64,000 nt of DNA from Acidimicrobiales bacterium (GCA_035533095.1 DATLUM010000054.1:1-64000), one strand, 5' to 3'. Numbered from the stretch's first letter, positions 21,987 through 31,074 are shown. Numbers and translations: made by a program. Notes: generated by a model not told the origin, from the letters alone.

Positions 21987-23453
21987 ATGCGCCGCCGCCT
22001 CACCGTCGCGATGGTGGTCATGGTCTTCGGCACCCTCGTCCTGTCCGGTCTCGTAAGCCTCGCGCTCGCAGCTCACAGCGCGACCGTGCAGACGCGCCAC
22101 GAGTTGATGAACGAGGCAGAGGGACTTGCGGCCAGCGTCACGACCGAAGCCAGAACCGCCAACCGCAACGACCCGGCCAAAGCGCTCCGGACCCTTCTCG
22201 CCGGGCTCAAGTCGCCGCTCAGGCTCGATGGGTCCGCGGTACTGGTCGTCTCGCCGGACGGCCGCTTCCTCGATCCGGTCAACCCCCGCCGGACCCCTGT
22301 CCTCCCCGGTGGGCTGACAGCGGCCGACCTGCCACCGCAGACCCTCCTCGACCTCCAGCCGGTATCGGGCACCACGGGGGGAGTCGTCTTCGCGGCCTTT
22401 CCCTACAAAGCAACGGTCCAGATCCTCGGTGCTCCGCGCGACGTGGTCCAGACCGTGATCCTGACCCGTCGGCCCCCGAGCGCGCTGGTGAGTGCCGGCC
22501 CTTGGTTCGCGCTCTCGTCGCTGATCATCCTCATAGTGGCGTGGATACTCTCGCGCCGGCTCGGGCGGAGATTCGTCAAACCGGTCGAAGCTGCCCAGCA
22601 GGTGACGAGCCGGATCGCCTCAGGCGACCTGGATGCTCGGCTCCCCGAACACCCCGGGACTGATCCCGAGCTAGCGGCGCTCGCCGCGTCGATCAACTCG
22701 ATGGCGACGAGCCTGGCGGAGGCCAAGAATGCCGAGAGGCACTTCCTGCAATCGGTCTCGCATGACCTCAGGACGCCTCTGACGTCCATACGCGGTTTCG
22801 CGGAAGCGATCGAGGACGGCACGACAGCGGACACCGTCGCCGCGGCCGGCGTCATCGCGTCCGAGGCCCGCCGCCTCGAACGGCTCGTATCGGACCTCGT
22901 CGGGCTTGCCAGCCTCGAAGCCAAGAGGTTCAACCTCGAGCCTCGACCACTCGACCTGAGAGCAGCGGTTGCCGATGTGACCGCAGCGTTCGCGCCGGCC
23001 GCCGCCGAGCTGCATCTGACGCTCGCAATGGACCGGCCACCGGCACAGGACGCGGTGTGGACGTACGCCGACCCCGACCGCCTGGCCCAAGTGGTCGCGA
23101 ATCTGATCGAGAACGCGCTCCGCTACGCCCGAGCCGCCGTGAACGTCGGTGTCGGCCAGTCCGCCGGCAGCGCGGTCATCACCGTCGCCGACGACGGGCC
23201 CGGGATCTCGGCGCAGGACATGCCGAGCATCTTCGAGAAGCTCTTCGTCGCTCGCCCTCGGCCGGACAGGCCGATCGGCTCCGGGCTCGGTCTGACGATC
23301 GTGTCGGAGCTCACCCAGGCCATGGGCGGGTCGGTACGGGCGGAATCGCCGATCGAGGGGGAGGGGGGCACGCGGATGGTCGTGACGCTTCCTCTGGCCG
23401 CGTCATCCGGGACCCCGGCGGCGACTCCGGCCGGAGCCACCCCGCGCCGCTGA
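21987..23453 (+). CDS. sensor histidine kinase
   Basis: The 488-residue protein has a first membrane helix (about residues 8-31), an extracytoplasmic sensor region (about 32-165), a second membrane helix (about 170-190), a HAMP domain (about 192-245), the H-box SHDLRTPLTS with His259, and a CA domain with NLIENALRYA (N-box), DDGPGI (G1) and GSGLGLTIV (G2). It should autophosphorylate and pass the phosphate to the OmpR-type regulator just upstream (21-bp gap). The signal is unknown; the periplasmic part of about 130 residues has no recognised ligand domain. The tail after the CA domain is Ala/Thr/Pro-rich. Confidence 0.93.
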   Translation: MRRRLTVAMVVMVFGTLVLSGLVSLALAAHSATVQTRHELMNEAEGLAASVTTEARTANRNDPAKALRTLLAGLKSPLRLDGSAVLVVSPDGRFLDPVNPRRTPVLPGGLTAADLPPQTLLDLQPVSGTTGGVVFAAFPYKATVQILGAPRDVVQTVILTRRPPSALVSAGPWFALSSLIILIVAWILSRRLGRRFVKPVEAAQQVTSRIASGDLDARLPEHPGTDPELAALAASINSMATSLAEAKNAERHFLQSVSHDLRTPLTSIRGFAEAIEDGTTADTVAAAGVIASEARRLERLVSDLVGLASLEAKRFNLEPRPLDLRAAVADVTAAFAPAAAELHLTLAMDRPPAQDAVWTYADPDRLAQVVANLIENALRYARAAVNVGVGQSAGSAVITVADDGPGISAQDMPSIFEKLFVARPRPDRPIGSGLGLTIVSELTQAMGGSVRAESPIEGEGGTRMVVTLPLAASSGTPAATPAGATPRR

Positions 23454-23474
23454 TCGGGATGCTAAGCACTTTGC

Positions 23475-24548
23475 ATGCCCTCCGAGCCGACCGCTGATCA
23501 AGTAGCCCTTTTCGCGCTGAAGGTCTGGGAGTACAAGCAGGGGGAGAGCGTCTCGCTCATGGTCCACCTGGGCGACCGGCTCGGTCTCTACAAGGCGATG
23601 GCCGGAGCGGGACCGCTGACCGCCGGCTCACTCGCGGACAAGACCGGGCTCCACCCGCGCTGGCTACTGGAGTGGCTTCGCTCCCAGGCGGCCGCGGGCC
23701 TCATCAGGTCCGACGACGGCGAGGTGTTCGAGATGCCACCCGAAGCGGTGCCGGTGCTCTCCGACGAGGGAGGAAGCCTGTGGTTCGCCGCCGGCGCGTT
23801 TGCGGGCGCGGCCGTACCGCCCGGGGTCGTCGACCGACTCGCCGACGCCTTCCGGACCGGCAAAGGACTCAGCTACGACGATCTCGGACCCTCCGCCGCC
23901 CACCATGTCGAAAGGATGCTCGGCCCGTGGAGCCGCCTCGCGCTCGTTCCGGTGATCCTTCCCGCGCTGGAGGGAGTAACAGACCGGTTGTCCGCCGGGG
24001 CGCGTGTCGCCGACATCGGCTGTGGCGCCGGCGTTGCGCTGCGAGCCATGGCTGAGGTTTTTCCGAACTCGACCTTTGAGGGTTTCGACCCTTCGACCCA
24101 TGCCATAGCCCGAGCCCGGGAGCGCGCGCGCGAAGCGAATCTCCCGAACATCCGGCTCCACGAGGTGGGCACCGAGCAGCTGCCAGGCGACCCGAGCTAC
24201 GACCTGGTCCTGACGTTCGACTGCCTCCACGACATGCCCCGCCCGGCCGAGGCGATGGCCGCTATCCGCAGGGCGATCAAGCCCGACGGCACGTGGCTCA
24301 TCAAGGAGATCCGGAGCTCGTCTCGCTGGTCCGAGAACCTGCGAAACCCGCTGCTGGCGATGATGTACTCGACGTCGGTTACGACTTGCATGTCGTCGGC
24401 CATGTCGGAGCCAGGCGGAGCCGGACTGGGGACCCTCGGGCTGGACCCCGAGCTGCTCGAGCGGATGTGCACGCAGGCCGGCTTCACCCGTTTCGCTCAA
24501 CGTGACTTCGAAGACCCCGCGAACCTCTACTACGAGGTGAGGCCCTGA
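23475..24548 (+). CDS. class I SAM-dependent methyltransferase with winged-helix N-terminus
   Basis: The 357-residue protein starts with a winged-helix/dimerisation part (LADKTGLHPRWLLEWLRSQAAAGLI), like small-molecule O-methyltransferases and rv2258c-type proteins, and continues with the Rossmann fold: motif I ARVADIGCGAGVALRAMAE (about residues 175-193), acidic motif EGFDPS, and motif IV DLVLTFDCLHDMPRPAEAM. It would methylate a small molecule at an O, N or C atom. It starts 21 bp after the kinase gene, so it may be in the same transcript. The substrate cannot be told. Confidence 0.87.
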   Translation: MPSEPTADQVALFALKVWEYKQGESVSLMVHLGDRLGLYKAMAGAGPLTAGSLADKTGLHPRWLLEWLRSQAAAGLIRSDDGEVFEMPPEAVPVLSDEGGSLWFAAGAFAGAAVPPGVVDRLADAFRTGKGLSYDDLGPSAAHHVERMLGPWSRLALVPVILPALEGVTDRLSAGARVADIGCGAGVALRAMAEVFPNSTFEGFDPSTHAIARARERAREANLPNIRLHEVGTEQLPGDPSYDLVLTFDCLHDMPRPAEAMAAIRRAIKPDGTWLIKEIRSSSRWSENLRNPLLAMMYSTSVTTCMSSAMSEPGGAGLGTLGLDPELLERMCTQAGFTRFAQRDFEDPANLYYEVRP

Positions 24549-24596
24549 GCATCCTCAACTAGAAAAAGAGCCACCCGTCCCCGGAAGGAACCTGTC

Positions 24597-25730
24597 GTGC
24601 ACACAAGAGCCTGCGACCTGCTCGGAATCGAGTTCCCCATATTCGCCTTCAGCCACTGCAGAGACGTCGTGGCCGCGGTGAGCAAAGCGGGAGGCTTCGG
24701 TGTGCTCGGCGCAGTCGCCTACTCGCCAGAGCAACTCGACATAGCCCTGTCTTGGATCGACGAACACGTAGGCGATCGGCCCTACGGCGTCGACGTCATC
24801 ATCCCGGCGAAGTACGTGGGGGACGAGAGCGGTGGACTGATGGCGAGCCAGGTCCGGGATCTGATCCCCGAAGAGCACCGGAACTTCGTCGAGCAGATCC
24901 TCGGTCGCTACGGAGTCCCGTCGATGACGGAGGAGCCTGAGGTTCCGGGCTCCGACCGGCGGATGCCCTTCTCCAAGGAGAGCACCGACGAGCTTCTCGA
25001 CGTCGTCTGGCGGCATCAGAAGGTGCGGTTCATCGCCAACGCCCTCGGGCCGGCGCCGGCGCACCTCGTCGAAGCCGCCCACGAGCGCGGGCTGGTCGTC
25101 GGCGGCCTTGTCGGCACGGTCGAGCACGCCAGGCGCCAGAAGGCGGCGGGGGTCGACTTGGTCATCGCTCAGGGCTACGAGGCAGGCGGCCATACGGGGG
25201 AGATCTCGACCATGGTGCTCGTTCCTCAGGTGGTCGACGTCGTCGCCCCTGTTCCCGTGCTCGCCGCCGGCGGGATCGCCGACGGACGCCAGGTCGCAGC
25301 CGCCCTCGCGCTCGGCGCGGAAGGTGTCTGGTGCGGGTCTGTCTGGTTGACGACTGACGAAGCGGAAACACACCCGGTTGTGAAAGCGAAATTCCTTGCC
25401 GCCTCGTCCACCGACACCATCCGTTCCCGCGCCAAGACCGGCAAACCGGCCCGGCAGCTGAAGTCCGCATGGACCGAGGAATGGGAGGACCCCGCAAACC
25501 CCAAGCCGTTGCCCATGCCACTGCAGGGGGCCCTCGTCGCGGAAGCTGAGACCCGTATCGCCCGCTCGGCCGCCACCAACGACGGAGCCCGCCAACTCAT
25601 CAACTACTTCGTCGGTCAGGCCGTGGGACAGATGAACCAGCCGAAGCCTGCGGCGAAGGTCGTCCTCGAGATGGTAGAGGGGTACATAGACGCCGCGAGC
25701 CGGCTTGGTTCGACGCTCACCACCGCGTGA
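24597..25730 (+). CDS. nitronate monooxygenase-like flavoprotein
   Basis: The 377-residue TIM-barrel flavoprotein fits the NPD/nitronate monooxygenase family. FMN-binding elements are the N-terminal GIEFPIFAFSHC, the GYEAGGHTGEIS loop with its His, and PVLAAGGIADGRQVAAALALGAEGVWCGS, which holds the phosphate. Family enzymes oxidise alkyl nitronates or act as reductases on 2-enoyl groups. Here the C-terminal extension (QLKSAWTEEWEDPANPKPLPMPLQG) is the form common in actinobacterial homologues. The start is a GTG with GGAAGGA about 6-8 nt before it. Its TGA overlaps the GTG of the DedA gene by 4 bp. Confidence 0.9.
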   Translation: MHTRACDLLGIEFPIFAFSHCRDVVAAVSKAGGFGVLGAVAYSPEQLDIALSWIDEHVGDRPYGVDVIIPAKYVGDESGGLMASQVRDLIPEEHRNFVEQILGRYGVPSMTEEPEVPGSDRRMPFSKESTDELLDVVWRHQKVRFIANALGPAPAHLVEAAHERGLVVGGLVGTVEHARRQKAAGVDLVIAQGYEAGGHTGEISTMVLVPQVVDVVAPVPVLAAGGIADGRQVAAALALGAEGVWCGSVWLTTDEAETHPVVKAKFLAASSTDTIRSRAKTGKPARQLKSAWTEEWEDPANPKPLPMPLQGALVAEAETRIARSAATNDGARQLINYFVGQAVGQMNQPKPAAKVVLEMVEGYIDAASRLGSTLTTA

Positions 25731-26350
25731 GCGCCGATCATCTCGTATCGAGTTACGGATACTGGGCGGTCTTCGTCCTCGTTGGTCTGGAGAGCATCGG
25801 GATCCCACTTCCGGGCGAAACGATCCTCATCGTCGCCAGCACGCTCGCAGGCAAGTACCACCACCTGAGCGTCTGGGGCATCTTCGCGGCGGCATCCGCA
25901 GGGGCGATCATCGGCGACAACATCGGCTTCTGGGTCGGCGACAAGGGCGGTTACCGGCTCCTCCGCCGCTTCGGGAAGTACATCCACCTCGATGAGGGCA
26001 AGCTCAAAGTCGGCCGCTACATCTTCGACCGCCACGGGGGCAAGGTCGTGTTCTTCGGCCGCTTCGTATCGGTGTTGCGCACCTACGCCGCCTTTCTCGC
26101 CGGAACCAACAAGATGCGGTGGCGCGCCTTCCTCGTCTTCAACGCGGCCGGCGGGATCCTGTGGTCCGGCATCTACTCGTTCGCGGCCTACTACGCCGGC
26201 GACAGCCTCCGGCACGCCTCCGGCAAGATCGACATCATCATCGGCGCCATCGCTGTTGTCGTGATCGTCGGCGTGTTCCTCTTCATCCGGCACCAGGGTG
26301 GAAAGCTGCAGGAGCGCGCCGAAGCCGCCTACCCCGGACCCCTTGCGTAG
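25727..26350 (+). CDS. DedA-family membrane protein
   Basis: The 207-residue integral membrane protein has the VTT/DedA pattern: ESIGIPLPGETILIVASTLAG near the start, then GDNIGFWVGDKGG, and the signature FFGRFVSVLRTYAAFLAG with the conserved F-x-G-R and R. Several membrane segments follow. DedA proteins act as lipid scramblases or flippases for undecaprenyl phosphate or phosphatidylethanolamine. It overlaps the upstream nitronate monooxygenase gene by 4 bp, with which no shared job is obvious. It converges with the cation efflux gene at 26370 (19 bp gap). Confidence 0.92.
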   Translation: MSADHLVSSYGYWAVFVLVGLESIGIPLPGETILIVASTLAGKYHHLSVWGIFAAASAGAIIGDNIGFWVGDKGGYRLLRRFGKYIHLDEGKLKVGRYIFDRHGGKVVFFGRFVSVLRTYAAFLAGTNKMRWRAFLVFNAAGGILWSGIYSFAAYYAGDSLRHASGKIDIIIGAIAVVVIVGVFLFIRHQGGKLQERAEAAYPGPLA

Positions 26351-26369
26351 AGAGGCTCTGCGAACCTCT

Positions 26370-27416
26370 TCAGCCGCTATCGGGGAAGTGATGCGCCGTG
26401 ATCGTGTGCGGATCGGTCGAACCGTCGGCACTGCAAGGGTTCAGGTGGATCGTCGCCCCCGCCAAACGGGGAAGCTCGTGCAGCAAGCGGTGCTCCGCTT
26501 CCTCCGCGACGGCGTGAGCCTCTGAGAGAGTCAGCGCGGCATCCGCGCCGATGTCGGCCTCGGCAAGCAACTCGTGGCCCACCCAGCGGACCCGCACCCG
26601 GTCGACACGCGAGACCCGCGGGACCGCGGCCAACGCGTCCCGGGCGGAGTCAACCAAGTCAGGGTCGACGGAGTCCATCAACCGCCGGTAGATGTCGCGG
26701 GCGGCGTTCTTCAACACCATCAGCACGGCGACGGTGATCACCAGCCCGACCACGGGGTCCGCCTGCTTCCATCCCGCAGCCACTCCTGCCGCGCCCGCCA
26801 CCACCGCCAAGGAAGTGAACCCGTCCGTGCGAGCGTGCATCCCGTCCGCGACGAGCGCAGCCGAGCCGATCCGCCGTCCGACGCGGATGCGGTAACGCGC
26901 CACGAGCTCGTTGCCGGCGAATCCCACGAACCCTGCAGCGACCACCCACCCGACACCCTGCATCGACCGGGGATGCTGGAGCCGTAAGACGGCCTCCCAG
27001 GCAGCGAGGACGGACGAGCCCGCGATGACAGCGACGATGAATATGCCTGCCAGGTCCTCTGCTCTTCCGTAGCCGTAGGTGTAGCGCTCGTTCGGGGGGC
27101 GCCGGCCGATCCAGAACGCGATGCCGAGCGGCACCGCGGTGAGAGCATCCGCGAAGTTGTGGATCGTGTCGGACAGCAGCGCGACCGAGCTGCTGACTAT
27201 CACCACCGCCAACTGGATCGCCGCCGTGACGGCAAGCCCCGCCAACGACACCTTCAACGCCCGCATTCCTTCGTCCGTCGACCCGAGTGCTGCGGCGATC
27301 GAGTCGCCGGCGTCGTGGCTGTGCGGCACGAAGATCGACTTCACGAACCCCACCGGCCCGCCACGGTGAGTGTGATCGTGGGCGTCCCCGTGATCGTGGT
27401 GGTGCTCGTGCGCCAC
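26370..27416 (-). CDS. cation diffusion facilitator (zinc/divalent cation efflux)
   Basis: The 348-residue protein has a His-rich N-terminus (HEHHHDHGDAHDHTH) that can bind metal, six predicted membrane helices, and the two CDF metal motifs in helices II and V: SDTIHNFADALT and ADGMHARTDGFTS (each with H-x-x-x-D). A cytoplasmic C-terminal beta-alpha-beta-beta domain ends it. It should export zinc, cobalt or similar ions using the proton gradient. The GTG start at 27416 is preceded by TAGGGT 6 nt upstream on the minus strand, so it looks leaderless. It is divergent from the PhyH-like gene at 27458 with only 41 bp between. Confidence 0.93.
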   Translation of the reverse strand: MAHEHHHDHGDAHDHTHRGGPVGFVKSIFVPHSHDAGDSIAAALGSTDEGMRALKVSLAGLAVTAAIQLAVVIVSSSVALLSDTIHNFADALTAVPLGIAFWIGRRPPNERYTYGYGRAEDLAGIFIVAVIAGSSVLAAWEAVLRLQHPRSMQGVGWVVAAGFVGFAGNELVARYRIRVGRRIGSAALVADGMHARTDGFTSLAVVAGAAGVAAGWKQADPVVGLVITVAVLMVLKNAARDIYRRLMDSVDPDLVDSARDALAAVPRVSRVDRVRVRWVGHELLAEADIGADAALTLSEAHAVAEEAEHRLLHELPRLAGATIHLNPCSADGSTDPHTITAHHFPDSG

Positions 27417-27422
27417 GTGCTT

Positions 27423-27428
27423 ACCCTA
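27423..27428 (-). promoter_or_regulatory. -10 box (TAGGGT) of a leaderless CDF transcript
   Basis: On the minus strand TAGGGT ends 6 nt before the GTG start of the cation efflux gene and no Shine-Dalgarno is present. Confidence 0.5.
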
Positions 27429-27457
27429 CCGATCAGCTGGAGTGCTATGACGGTGTT

Positions 27458-28270
27458 ATGCCCGATGCAGACGCGCACGCCGCCCAGATCGCGGAGCGGG
27501 GTTGGACGGTCATCGAGGACGCGATCGAACCTCAGCTCCTCGACGCCCTGGCCGAGGATCTCGCCCGCCTCGAAAAGGAGCTCGACGTCCAGCCCGCGAC
27601 CAACTCGTTCGAGGGCCACCGCACCCTGCGCGTCTACAACCTCCTCGCCCGTGGGGAGATCTGGTGGAAGGTCCCGGTACACCCGGTCGTGCTGCCGGTA
27701 GTCGAGAGAGTCCTCGATCCGGGGTGCCTCGTCTCGTCCCTCTCCTCGATCAACATCGGGCCCGGCGAGACGGCCCAGCCCATCCACTCGGACGACCAAC
27801 TGATCCCCATCCCCAAGCCGCACCCGCCGACCGTGTGCAACACCATGTGGGCCCTGACCGACTTCACCGAGGAAAATGGCGCGACCCGCGTGATCTCCGG
27901 CACCCACCTGGCAGACGCCTCTCCCGACTACGGCAGCCCGTATGACTCGGAGCCTGCAGTGATGCGCCGGGGGAGCGTGTTGGTGTGGCACGGCAGCCTC
28001 TGGCACGGCGGCGGTGCCAACACGACATCCGAGCGGCGGATCGGCATAGCCATGAACTACTGCGCCGGCTACATACGCCAGCAGGAGAACCAGCAGCTGG
28101 GCATCCCGCCCGCGGACGTCGCCCGCATGCCGCGCCGCCTTCAGGAGCTCGTCGGTTACGGCATCTACAGCGGGCTCATCGGCCACATCGACAAGCACTC
28201 ACCCGGGGCCGTGCTCGCCAGGTCCGCGTCCGAGTCCGACTCGCCGATGGTCTGGGACGTGGTCGGCTAG
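27458..28270 (+). CDS. phytanoyl-CoA dioxygenase (PhyH) family protein
   Basis: The 270-residue protein is an Fe(II)/2-oxoglutarate dioxygenase of the PhyH family. The metal motif is PIHSDD (H-x-D), the distal His is in WHGSLWHGGGAN, and TSERRIGIAMNY holds the Arg for 2-oxoglutarate. Many actinobacterial proteins of this group have no known substrate. The ATG at 27458 has no Shine-Dalgarno; an open frame from 27287 would overlap the cation efflux gene on the opposite strand. The 37-bp gap to the FAD oxidoreductase gene could allow co-transcription with the lipid genes, but a separate -10 box is seen there. Confidence 0.88.
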   Translation: MPDADAHAAQIAERGWTVIEDAIEPQLLDALAEDLARLEKELDVQPATNSFEGHRTLRVYNLLARGEIWWKVPVHPVVLPVVERVLDPGCLVSSLSSINIGPGETAQPIHSDDQLIPIPKPHPPTVCNTMWALTDFTEENGATRVISGTHLADASPDYGSPYDSEPAVMRRGSVLVWHGSLWHGGGANTTSERRIGIAMNYCAGYIRQQENQQLGIPPADVARMPRRLQELVGYGIYSGLIGHIDKHSPGAVLARSASESDSPMVWDVVG

Positions 28271-28294
28271 TCGTTGGCACCCTCCGGCCGCGGG

Positions 28295-28300
28295 TAGCGT
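28295..28300 (+). promoter_or_regulatory. -10 box (TAGCGT) of a leaderless tmsA-like transcript
   Basis: TAGCGT ends 7 nt before the GTG at 28308 and no Shine-Dalgarno is present, so the lipid pair probably has its own leaderless promoter. Confidence 0.5.
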
Positions 28301-28307
28301 CTTGGGG

Positions 28308-29714
28308 GTGACTCTGGCCGGACACCCCGACACCGCGCCTCGGCAGGGCGCAGCGTGGGACGCCTACCGCCGGCGCGTGGCGACCCTCCAGCGGCAGTAC
28401 GGCGCGATCCCCGCCGGCGATACCGTTCGCCTCGCCAAGAAGACGTCCAACCTGTTCCGCCCTCGCGCCCGCGACGCAGGACCCGGCCTCGACGTCGCAG
28501 CCTTCGACGGCGTGATCGAGGTCGACGCTGCCGCCCGCACCGCGGACGTGCAGGGGATGACCACTTACGAGCATCTGGTCGACGCCACGCTGCCGCACGG
28601 CCTGATGCCGCTGGTCGTGCCCCAGCTGAAGACGATCACCCTGGGCGGGGCGATCACAGGGTTGGGCATCGAGAGCTCGTCGTGGCGCAACGGCATGCCT
28701 CACGAGTCGGTCCTGGAACTCGACGTGATGACCGGAGCCGGCGAGGTCGTCACGGCAACCCCGGGCGGCGACCACAGCGACCTGTACTACGGATTCCCCA
28801 ACTCTTACGGGACGCTCGGCTACGCGCTGCGGGCGCGCATAGAGCTCGAGCCGGTGCAGCCGTTCGTGCATCTCCGCCACCTCCGTTTCCGTCGCTTCGA
28901 CGACCTCGTCGAGACGCTTGCGTCCGCCTGCTCCACCGGGGTCCATGACGGAGAAAGACTGGACTTCGTCGACGGTTGCGTCTTTTCCCCCGAAGAGAGC
29001 TATCTGACGCTCGGGTCGTGGTCCGATGAAGCTCACGCCGTCAGCGACTACACCTGGATGGACATCTACTACCGGTCGATCCAGTCGCGCAGCGAGGACT
29101 GGCTCACCGCCCGCGACTACCTGTGGCGCTGGGACACGGACTGGTTCTGGTGCTCGCGTGCGTTCGGCGCGCAGAAACGTTGGGTGCGCCGGCTCGCCGG
29201 TCGCCGCTTCCTGCGCAGCGACGTGTACTGGAGAATCAAGGCCCTCGAGGACCGCTACCACCCCAAGGCGCGCATCGACCGGGCCCTCGGCAGGCCCGCC
29301 CTCGAAGACGTCATACAGGACATCGAGGTTCCGATCGAACGGCTCGCCGAGTTCGTCGAGGGTTTCCAGAGGGAGGTGCCGATCAGCCCGTTCTGGCTCT
29401 GCCCGCTGCGGCAGCGAGACCCGGACGCGGCCTGGGACCTGTACCGCCTCGACCCTTCGGTCGTCTACGTCAACGTCGGCTTCTGGTCGAGCGTGCCGCT
29501 GGCACCCGGTATGGATCCAGCGCACCACAACCGTTGGGTCGAGGACGAAGTGGACCGCCTCGGCGGGCGGAAGTCCCTGTACTCGACAGCGTTCTACGAC
29601 GAGGACCGCTTCTGGGACCTCTACAACGGACCCGCCTACCGGACCCTCAAGTCCCGCTACGACCCTGACGGCCGGCTGCTCGGCCTCTACGAGAAATGCG
29701 TCCGATCCGCATGA
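28308..29714 (+). CDS. tmsA: FAD-binding oxidoreductase, TmsA-like (10-methylene fatty acid reductase)
   Basis: The 468-residue protein has an N-terminal PCMH/FAD_binding_4 domain (about residues 20-190): KKTSNLFRPR, DVQGMTTYEHLV and TLGGAITGLGIESSSWRNG, as in DHCR24/DWARF1-type oxidoreductases. The C-terminal half has WLCPLRQRD and YVNVGFW. It is followed 22 bp later by a cyclopropane-synthase-type methyltransferase. This pair matches the known TmsA/TmsB (BfaA/BfaB) route to 10-methyl fatty acids such as tuberculostearic acid, where the FAD enzyme reduces the 10-methylene intermediate with NADPH. GTG 28308 fits a leaderless start; TTG 28302 is an alternative. The role is inferred from the pair, not shown. 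Confidence 0.8.
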   Translation: MTLAGHPDTAPRQGAAWDAYRRRVATLQRQYGAIPAGDTVRLAKKTSNLFRPRARDAGPGLDVAAFDGVIEVDAAARTADVQGMTTYEHLVDATLPHGLMPLVVPQLKTITLGGAITGLGIESSSWRNGMPHESVLELDVMTGAGEVVTATPGGDHSDLYYGFPNSYGTLGYALRARIELEPVQPFVHLRHLRFRRFDDLVETLASACSTGVHDGERLDFVDGCVFSPEESYLTLGSWSDEAHAVSDYTWMDIYYRSIQSRSEDWLTARDYLWRWDTDWFWCSRAFGAQKRWVRRLAGRRFLRSDVYWRIKALEDRYHPKARIDRALGRPALEDVIQDIEVPIERLAEFVEGFQREVPISPFWLCPLRQRDPDAAWDLYRLDPSVVYVNVGFWSSVPLAPGMDPAHHNRWVEDEVDRLGGRKSLYSTAFYDEDRFWDLYNGPAYRTLKSRYDPDGRLLGLYEKCVRSA

Positions 29715-29736
29715 CCGCCTCGACCACGGAGGACAC

Positions 29737-30999
29737 ATGGCCAACCGCACCGCTATAGCGCCCGTACTCGCCAAAGTGATCGGCCCCGGCAAGCCGATCG
29801 CATTCGAGGCCTTCGACGGCAGCAGCGCAGGCCCGGCCGACGCGGAGAGCCGGATCCTCGTCAGGGACCCCCGCGCTCTCAACTGCGTGGCCACCGCCCC
29901 GAGCGACCTCGGCCTCGCACGGGCCTACGTGTCCGGCTACATGGATCTCGAAGGCGACATGTACACCACGTTGGAGATGCTGGCGGCGGAGACCGTGGGG
30001 TCGTTGTCGTGGGCGGACCGGCTGGGAGTGCTGCGCGATCTCGGTCCTGGCATCCTCCGTCCTGTTGCCCCACCACCGGAGGAGGTGCACCCGGGGCCGT
30101 GGTGGGGGCTGCGCCACTCCGTCAGCCGCGACTCGCGGGCGATCAGCCACCACTACGACGTCTCCAACAAGTTCTACGAGTGGCTGCTCGGTCCCTCGAT
30201 GGCATACACGTGCGCGGTATACCCCCATGACGGGGCGTCGCTCGAAGAGGCCCAGGAGGAGAAGGTCGACCTGGTCTGCCGCAAGCTCGACCTCCAGCCT
30301 GGCCAGCGGTTGCTCGACGTCGGTTGCGGGTGGGGGACCATGGTGGTGCACGCGGCGAAGCACTACGGGGTGCGGGTGGTCGGCGTCACCTTGTCGCGCC
30401 AGCAGGCCGAGTACGCGCAGAAGCAGATAGCCGAGCTCGGGCTGTCGGACCTGGCGGAGGTGCGCCACGACGACTACCGCAACGTGACGGAGACCGGTTT
30501 CGACGCGGTCAGCAGCATCGGCCTGACCGAGCACATCGGAGCCAAGAACCTCGCCGGCTACGTCCGTTTCCTGGCTTCGAAGCTCCGCCCCCATGGCCGC
30601 CTGCTGAACCACTGCATCACCCGCGCAGTGACGTCGGCGCCGGCGCGCCCCGGCGGTTTCATCAACCGCTACGTGTTCCCCGACGGCGAGCTCGAAGGCG
30701 CCGGCACCATCATCTCCGCCATCCAGGACAACGGCTTCGAGGTCCGCCACGAGGAAAACTTCCGCGAGCACTACGCCCGCACGTGCACTGCGTGGGGGGC
30801 GAACCTCGAAGCCCACTGGGACGAGGCGGTCCGCGAGGTGGGGGAGGGGCGCGCCCGGGTGTGGCGCCTCTACCTGGCCGGCTCGCGTCTCGGGTTCACG
30901 CAGCGGCGCATCGAGCTGCACCAGGTGCTGGCGGTCAAGAGCGTCGACGGCGTGTCGGGCATGCCCCTCGAGCGGCTCGAGTTCCCCCGCCGGCGCTGA
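29737..30999 (+). CDS. tmsB: cyclopropane-fatty-acyl-phospholipid synthase family methyltransferase, TmsB-like
   Basis: The 420-residue protein is a CFA-synthase-type SAM methyltransferase. The N-terminal lipid-binding part has RILVRDPRALNCVATAPSDLGLARAYVSGYMDLEG, and the catalytic part has SHHYDVSNKFYEWLLG, motif I LLDVGCGWGTMVVHAAKHYG and SIGLTEHIGAKNL with the conserved Glu. It should add a methylene group from SAM to the double bond of a phospholipid acyl chain. Next to the FAD oxidoreductase it most likely makes 10-methylene-stearoyl chains rather than cyclopropane. GGAGGA lies 4 nt before ATG 29737. The last codons and stop form the first unit of a 16-bp tandem repeat. Confidence 0.85.
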   Translation: MANRTAIAPVLAKVIGPGKPIAFEAFDGSSAGPADAESRILVRDPRALNCVATAPSDLGLARAYVSGYMDLEGDMYTTLEMLAAETVGSLSWADRLGVLRDLGPGILRPVAPPPEEVHPGPWWGLRHSVSRDSRAISHHYDVSNKFYEWLLGPSMAYTCAVYPHDGASLEEAQEEKVDLVCRKLDLQPGQRLLDVGCGWGTMVVHAAKHYGVRVVGVTLSRQQAEYAQKQIAELGLSDLAEVRHDDYRNVTETGFDAVSSIGLTEHIGAKNLAGYVRFLASKLRPHGRLLNHCITRAVTSAPARPGGFINRYVFPDGELEGAGTIISAIQDNGFEVRHEENFREHYARTCTAWGANLEAHWDEAVREVGEGRARVWRLYLAGSRLGFTQRRIELHQVLAVKSVDGVSGMPLERLEFPRRR

Positions 31000-31050
31000 G
31001 ACCCGCCGGCGCTGAGACCCGCCGGCGCTGAGCCCCGCCGGCGCTGAGCC
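30988..31050. repeat. 16-bp tandem repeat, four copies, spanning the tmsB stop
   Basis: The unit CGCCGGCGCTGAGAC(C) starts at 30988, 31004, 31020 and 31036, with small changes in its last bases. The first copy contains the final codons and TGA of the methyltransferase gene, so each further copy adds an extra out-of-gene TGA. The CGCCGGCG core is a palindrome. It likely arose by slippage. Confidence 0.85.
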
Positions 31051-31074
31051 CCGGCTCCCCGCCCGCCAAAAGTC

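Noticed and set aside
29026-29736. N-terminal extension of the tmsB frame back into tmsA
   Set aside because: The extra residues are Ser/Thr/Arg-rich shadow of the upstream gene; GGAGGA before ATG 29737 and the family start argue for the shorter form.
28176-29894. 572-codon minus-strand frame over the tmsA-like gene
   Set aside because: Shadow frame with no recognisable motif; the plus-strand FAD oxidoreductase explains the coding signal.
30988-31050. 16-bp repeats considered as a CRISPR array
   Set aside because: Copies are directly adjacent without spacers, and no cas gene is nearby.
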